Of a DNA stretch of 9,688 nt, positions 6,950 through 9,688 are shown in pieces. The DNA is from Thermoanaerobaculia bacterium (GTDB lineage Bacteria > Acidobacteriota > Thermoanaerobaculia > Gp7-AA8): NCBI GenBank assembly GCA_023700825.1, contig JAMPYE010000138.1, positions 1 through 9,688 on the forward strand, read 5' to 3'. A model generated the notes under the pieces. It was given only the letters and a program-made list of their open reading frames with translations, searched no databases and was not told where the DNA came from. Made by a program: the position numbers and the translations under genes. How positions within the stretch are numbered: position 1 is the stretch's first letter; each line of letters opens with the position of its first letter.

Positions 6950-6972
6950 CATTTTGTCACCTCCCTGTCCTT
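6950..6972 (-). promoter_or_regulatory. two overlapping ribosome sites and starts upstream of dapF
   Basis: Two site-start pairs interleave. AAGGA (6972-6968) lies 7 nt before GTG 6960, which is in the dapF frame. GGGAGG (6965-6960) lies 7 nt before ATG 6952, which is in another frame and opens a 32-codon reading frame ending at TGA 6856-6854, past the ATG at 6882. Either dapF starts at the GTG, or the leader carries a short upstream frame that overlaps the start of dapF. A 6-bp GC hairpin (6914-6919 with 6924-6929) lies in the same leader. Confidence 0.45.
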
Positions 6973-7029
6973 TTCCCGAAATCCGGCCGTCCTCTCCTCT
7001 GTTCGTCTAGGAGCGAAAGACCCTACCCC

Positions 7030-7034
7030 GGAGG
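7030..7034 (+). promoter_or_regulatory. Shine-Dalgarno of the vWA-related gene
   Basis: GGAGG lies 6 nt before GTG 7041 and fixes that start. An ATG at 7036 sits only one base after the site and would stop after two codons, so it is not the start. No convincing -35/-10 pair is visible in the 80-bp divergent spacer. Confidence 0.75.
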
Positions 7035-7040
7035 AATGAC

Positions 7041-8726
7041 GTGAATCGACTCCTGACTCTCCTGCTCGTGCTCGGCGCAGCGATGCCGCTCGGAGCCGCC
7101 GACACCCCGAAGCAGCCGACCGAGGACATCTCGAAGCTCGTGGAGAGCATCGACGTTCGCGTCATCAGCGTCGACGTCGTCGTCACCGACAAGAAGGGCA
7201 ATCCCGTCACCGGCCTGACCAGGGACGACTTCCTGGTCTTCGACAACGGCCGCCAGCAGCCGATCTCGAACTTCTTCGAGGTCGTCGAGCGCGAAGTGAT
7301 CGATCGCGCGAAGCCGGCGACGGCGGCGGCCGAAACCGCCCCGGTGGCGCCGTTCGTCGGTGCCCGCGCGCTTCAGCGCAGGTTTATCTTCTTCATCGAC
7401 AACCTCTCGCTGGCCCCGTTCAACCGCAAGCCGGTCTTCAAGGAAATGCAGAAGTTCATCGACGAGAACCTCGTCGAGGGCGACCTCGCCATGATCGCGA
7501 CGTTCAACCGCGACCTGAAAGTCCGCGTCCCCTTCACGAACGACCACGCGTTTCTCAAGCAGACGCTCGACATCATCGCGGAGGAGAACTCGTTCGGCCT
7601 GCAGAACCAGGCGGAGCGGCGCAGCTCCGAGACGCAGATTCAGGACGCCCGCACCTACGAAGAGGCGGTCGGCGTGGCGCGAAGCTACGCGTACTCGGTC
7701 GAGAACGACCTCCGCCAGGCGGTCAACTCGCTCCGGAGCCTGATGACGACGCTCGCCGGTGTCGACGGCAAGAAGATCATGGTCGTCGCGTCCGAGGGGC
7801 TGCAGATTCAGCCGGGTCGCGAGCTCTTCTACTACATCGACGAGATCGCCGGGCGCAAAGGCTGGCGATCGAGCTCCTCCGTCTACCTCGAGGCGACGAA
7901 TTTCAACTCGAAGTCGCTCATCGAGTCGGTCGCGCAGGCGGCGAACGCGAACGGGGTCACGCTCTACACCCTTCACGCCGGCGGGCTCGGAGCCAACAGC
8001 TCCGCGAACACCGCCGAGAACCAGGGCGCGACCTCGCCGATCGTGCAGAACGCAGCGCTGACGAACAGCACCGAGTCGCTCCGGATCCTCGCCGCGATGA
8101 CCGGAGGCGTGGCCACGACCGGCACGAACAACTTCGGCGGAGCCTTCGAGCGGATCAAGCGCGACATCAACTCGTACTATTCGCTCGGCTACCGCTCGGG
8201 CGTCGAGCGCGTCGATCGCCAGCGCTCGATCGAAGTCCGGCCGAAGAACAAGAACCTCGTCGTTCGCTCCCGCAGGTCGTTCGTCGAGAAGTCGCTCTTC
8301 ACGGAAGTCAGCGACAAGGTCATCGCCAACGTCTTCTACTCCGCGCCGGAGAACGACCTGGGCATCGTGGTCACCACCGGGCAGGCGCGTGCCGCCGGCA
8401 ACGACAGGTACACGCTTCCGCTCGAGATCCGGATCCCGATGGAGAAGCTCGCGTTCATCCCGACGGGCGAAGGCCTGAGGGGAGGCTTCTCGGTCTTCTT
8501 CGTCGTGGCCGACGAGCGTGGCGACATGTCCGACGTTCAGCAGCAGAGTCACCCGATGACGCTTACGGAAGCGCAGGCGAAGGACCTCGCCGGAAAGCAC
8601 TACACCTACACGGTCGAGCTCCTGATGAACAAGGGCCGCAATCGGATCTCGGTGGCGCTGGTGGACGAGGCGACCAAGCAGATCGGGTACGCGACGCGCG
8701 AAGTGCTCGCCGCCGACCTCCGCTGA
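7041..8726 (+). CDS. secreted VWFA-related (acidobacterial-type) domain protein
   Basis: A 561-residue protein of the vWA-related family that is abundant in Acidobacteriota; its molecular role is generally unknown, with adhesion or protein binding outside the cytoplasm being likely. Residues 1-20 form a signal peptide (MNRLLTLLLVLGAAMPLGAA). Residues 37-82 are the N-terminal beta-sandwich seen in this family (VDVVVTDKKGNPVTGLTRDDF). The vWA core runs from about 113 to 410. Its first strand ends in FIFFIDNLSLAP (115-126), so the metal site, normally DxSxS, is degenerate. KKIMVVASEGLQIQPG (244-259), VTLYTLHAGG (306-315), MTGGVATTGTNNF (353-365) and NSYYSLGY (377-384) are typical later strands. 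Residues about 415-561 form a further domain that I cannot name. The GTG start is supported by GGAGG. Only 16 nt separate it from truA, so they are probably co-transcribed. Confidence 0.9.
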   Translation: MNRLLTLLLVLGAAMPLGAADTPKQPTEDISKLVESIDVRVISVDVVVTDKKGNPVTGLTRDDFLVFDNGRQQPISNFFEVVEREVIDRAKPATAAAETAPVAPFVGARALQRRFIFFIDNLSLAPFNRKPVFKEMQKFIDENLVEGDLAMIATFNRDLKVRVPFTNDHAFLKQTLDIIAEENSFGLQNQAERRSSETQIQDARTYEEAVGVARSYAYSVENDLRQAVNSLRSLMTTLAGVDGKKIMVVASEGLQIQPGRELFYYIDEIAGRKGWRSSSSVYLEATNFNSKSLIESVAQAANANGVTLYTLHAGGLGANSSANTAENQGATSPIVQNAALTNSTESLRILAAMTGGVATTGTNNFGGAFERIKRDINSYYSLGYRSGVERVDRQRSIEVRPKNKNLVVRSRRSFVEKSLFTEVSDKVIANVFYSAPENDLGIVVTTGQARAAGNDRYTLPLEIRIPMEKLAFIPTGEGLRGGFSVFFVVADERGDMSDVQQQSHPMTLTEAQAKDLAGKHYTYTVELLMNKGRNRISVALVDEATKQIGYATREVLAADLR

Positions 8727-8742
8727 CCCGCACTTCGCCGCC

Positions 8743-9486
8743 ATGCCTCGCGTTCTCCTGACGATCGAATACCTCGGCACGAGGTACGCGGGCTGGCAGC
8801 GCCAGGACAACGCGCTCGCGGTTCAGGAAGTCGTCGAGGACGCGCTCGCCTTCGTCTGCAAGGAGCCGGTCGTGGTCCACTCGTCGGGGCGGACCGACGC
8901 CGGCGTCCACGCCCTCGGCCAGCGCGCGCACGCCGACATCCCGTACGACATCCCCGACCACGGCCTGATCCTCGGCATCAACTCCCGCCTGCCGCGCGAC
9001 GTCCGCATCCGCGCGGTCGAGCGCGTCGCGCCCGACTTCCACGCCCGCTTCTCGGCGAAGCGGAAGACCTACCTCTACCAGATCTGGAACGACCCGATCG
9101 CGAACCCGTTCTTCGACCCGACGCACGCCCACGTGCCGCGACCGCTCGACGCGGAGAGGATGCGCGAGGCAGCGAGCGCTCTCGTCGGCCGGCACGACTT
9201 CAAGTCGTTCAGCGTCCCCGAGCCCGAGGTGAACTCGACCGTGCGTACGATCTCCGCGGTAGAGATTACGGAGAAGCGTCATCGCGTGCAGTTCCGCGTG
9301 ACTGCCGACGGCTTCATCCGCTACCAGGTGCGGCGAATGGCGGGAATCCTGATCGAAGTCGGAACCGGCGCACAGCCGGTGACCGCCGTCGCCGACGCGC
9401 TCGAGCCGAACTTCGCCGAATCGCGCTGGACCGCCGACGCGCGCGGGCTCGTACTTGAGAGCGTGGAGTACACGGAGCGCGGCTAA
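8743..9486 (+). CDS. truA: tRNA pseudouridine(38-40) synthase TruA
   Basis: A cytoplasmic enzyme that turns uridines 38-40 in the anticodon stem-loop of many tRNAs into pseudouridine. At 247 residues it is within the normal range. It opens with the expected strand and RYAGWQRQ (14-21), then SSGRTDAGVHALGQ (47-60) with the catalytic Asp52, then HARFSAKRKTYLYQIW (the RxKxYxY region) and the C-terminal FIRYQVRRMAGIL.EVG block. All core elements are present and nothing is truncated. The ATG at 8743 matches the usual N-terminus closely; no strong Shine-Dalgarno is visible, consistent with translational coupling to the vWA-related gene ending 16 nt upstream. The pairing with a secreted vWA protein probably reflects shared transcription rather than shared function. 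The stop is followed directly by hairpin-rich repeat sequence. Confidence 0.96.
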   Translation: MPRVLLTIEYLGTRYAGWQRQDNALAVQEVVEDALAFVCKEPVVVHSSGRTDAGVHALGQRAHADIPYDIPDHGLILGINSRLPRDVRIRAVERVAPDFHARFSAKRKTYLYQIWNDPIANPFFDPTHAHVPRPLDAERMREAASALVGRHDFKSFSVPEPEVNSTVRTISAVEITEKRHRVQFRVTADGFIRYQVRRMAGILIEVGTGAQPVTAVADALEPNFAESRWTADARGLVLESVEYTERG

Positions 9487-9688
9487 GCGCAGAGGGTGCG
9501 GTTGCGCAGCGCTGTGTGGCGCAGGCACTCCTGCCTGCGCGCGGCGCGAAGCGCCGCACTGATTCCCACGGAATCCTCGTCTGAGACGCGCATGCCGCAC
9601 CAATCCACCTCAAACGCGAGAATGCAGTCGCCTCCGGCTACGCGCAGGCAGGAACCGATGGGGTCGGAGCCACAGTTTCAAGTATTCC
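9487..9688. other. right edge: repeat-rich non-coding sequence
   Basis: This 202-base stretch contains the hairpin cluster at 9519-9588 and a repeated 9-mer at 9642-9650. The last 30 bases hold GGGGTCGGAGCC (9660-9671) followed by CACAGTTTC. A minus-strand frame stays open from about 9680 to TAG 9485-9483 but has no credible start or family, and it runs through the hairpins, so I regard it as open by composition. No gene is called here. Confidence 0.55.
9519..9588. repeat. cluster of consecutive perfect hairpins after truA
   Basis: Four palindromes follow one another. GCGCAGGCA (9519-9527) pairs with TGCCTGCGC (9532-9540), a 9-bp stem with a CTCC loop. GCGGCGC (9541-9547) pairs with GCGCCGC (9551-9557) around GAA. 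GATTCC (9561-9566) pairs with GGAATC (9570-9575) around CAC. CGTC pairs with GACG near 9578-9588 around TGA. No T-run follows any of them on the plus strand. The arrangement resembles dispersed REP-like intergenic elements; it could also protect or terminate the truA transcript. Confidence 0.8.

Noticed and set aside
7036..7044. Two-codon frame ATG ACG TGA overlapping the GTG start of the vWA-related gene
   Set aside because: The ATG is only one base after the GGAGG site, too close for efficient initiation.
7023..8810. 595-codon open frame antisense to the vWA-related gene
   Set aside because: It mirrors the codon bias of the real gene on the other strand, has a charged, low-complexity translation with no domains, and lacks a ribosome site. 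The sense frame has a signal peptide and clear family motifs.
8563..9603. 346-codon open frame antisense to truA
   Set aside because: Its translation is Arg/Val/Asp-rich without motifs and runs through the hairpin cluster, while truA on the plus strand is complete and certain.
9483..9680. Minus-strand frame of about 65 codons at the right edge
   Set aside because: Open frame running through palindromes, no credible start, no family, and overlap with the truA stop; more likely open by composition.

Overview
This is a GC-rich, gene-dense bacterial chromosome segment. The best clue to the organism is a secreted von Willebrand factor A-related protein at 7041-8726. Its architecture (N-terminal beta-sandwich, degenerate vWA core, YYSLGY motif near the end of the core) is the one typical of Acidobacteriota, where this family is greatly expanded. 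Together with the high GC content and the mixed use of GTG, TTG and ATG starts, this suggests an acidobacterium. That assignment rests on one family and on base composition, not on a marker phylogeny.

Layout from left to right. Positions 1-210 hold no gene I can name, but contain a hairpin (71-91) and a nine-unit heptanucleotide array (128-191). A plus-strand gene (211-1242) encodes an unrecognised protein with four membrane segments. It converges on, and overlaps by 12 bp, the end of a minus-strand three-gene block. In transcription order that block is a polytopic membrane protein of unknown function (5688 to 4033), a GT-C type membrane glycosyltransferase (4036 to 2093) and a family 2 glycosyltransferase (2118 to 1231). 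The junctions are an ATGA overlap and a 26-bp overlap with a TTG start, so the three are almost certainly co-translated. They probably add sugars to a lipid-linked or envelope glycan, but the substrate cannot be read from sequence.

Upstream of that block, on the same strand, lie a 195-bp spacer with a large inverted repeat built of heptamers (5794-5907) and then dapF (diaminopimelate epimerase; lysine and peptidoglycan precursor synthesis). Divergent from dapF are the vWA-related secreted protein and, 16 nt later, truA (tRNA pseudouridine synthase). The final 200 bases are non-coding and contain a cluster of perfect hairpins that look like dispersed intergenic repeats.

No phage, CRISPR, toxin-antitoxin or complete mobile element is visible. 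The parts worth a second look are the two heptamer-repeat structures, the hairpin cluster after truA, the two overlapping ribosome-site/start pairs upstream of dapF, and the uncharacterised membrane protein that heads the glycosyltransferase operon. I did not find a convincing new multi-gene system.
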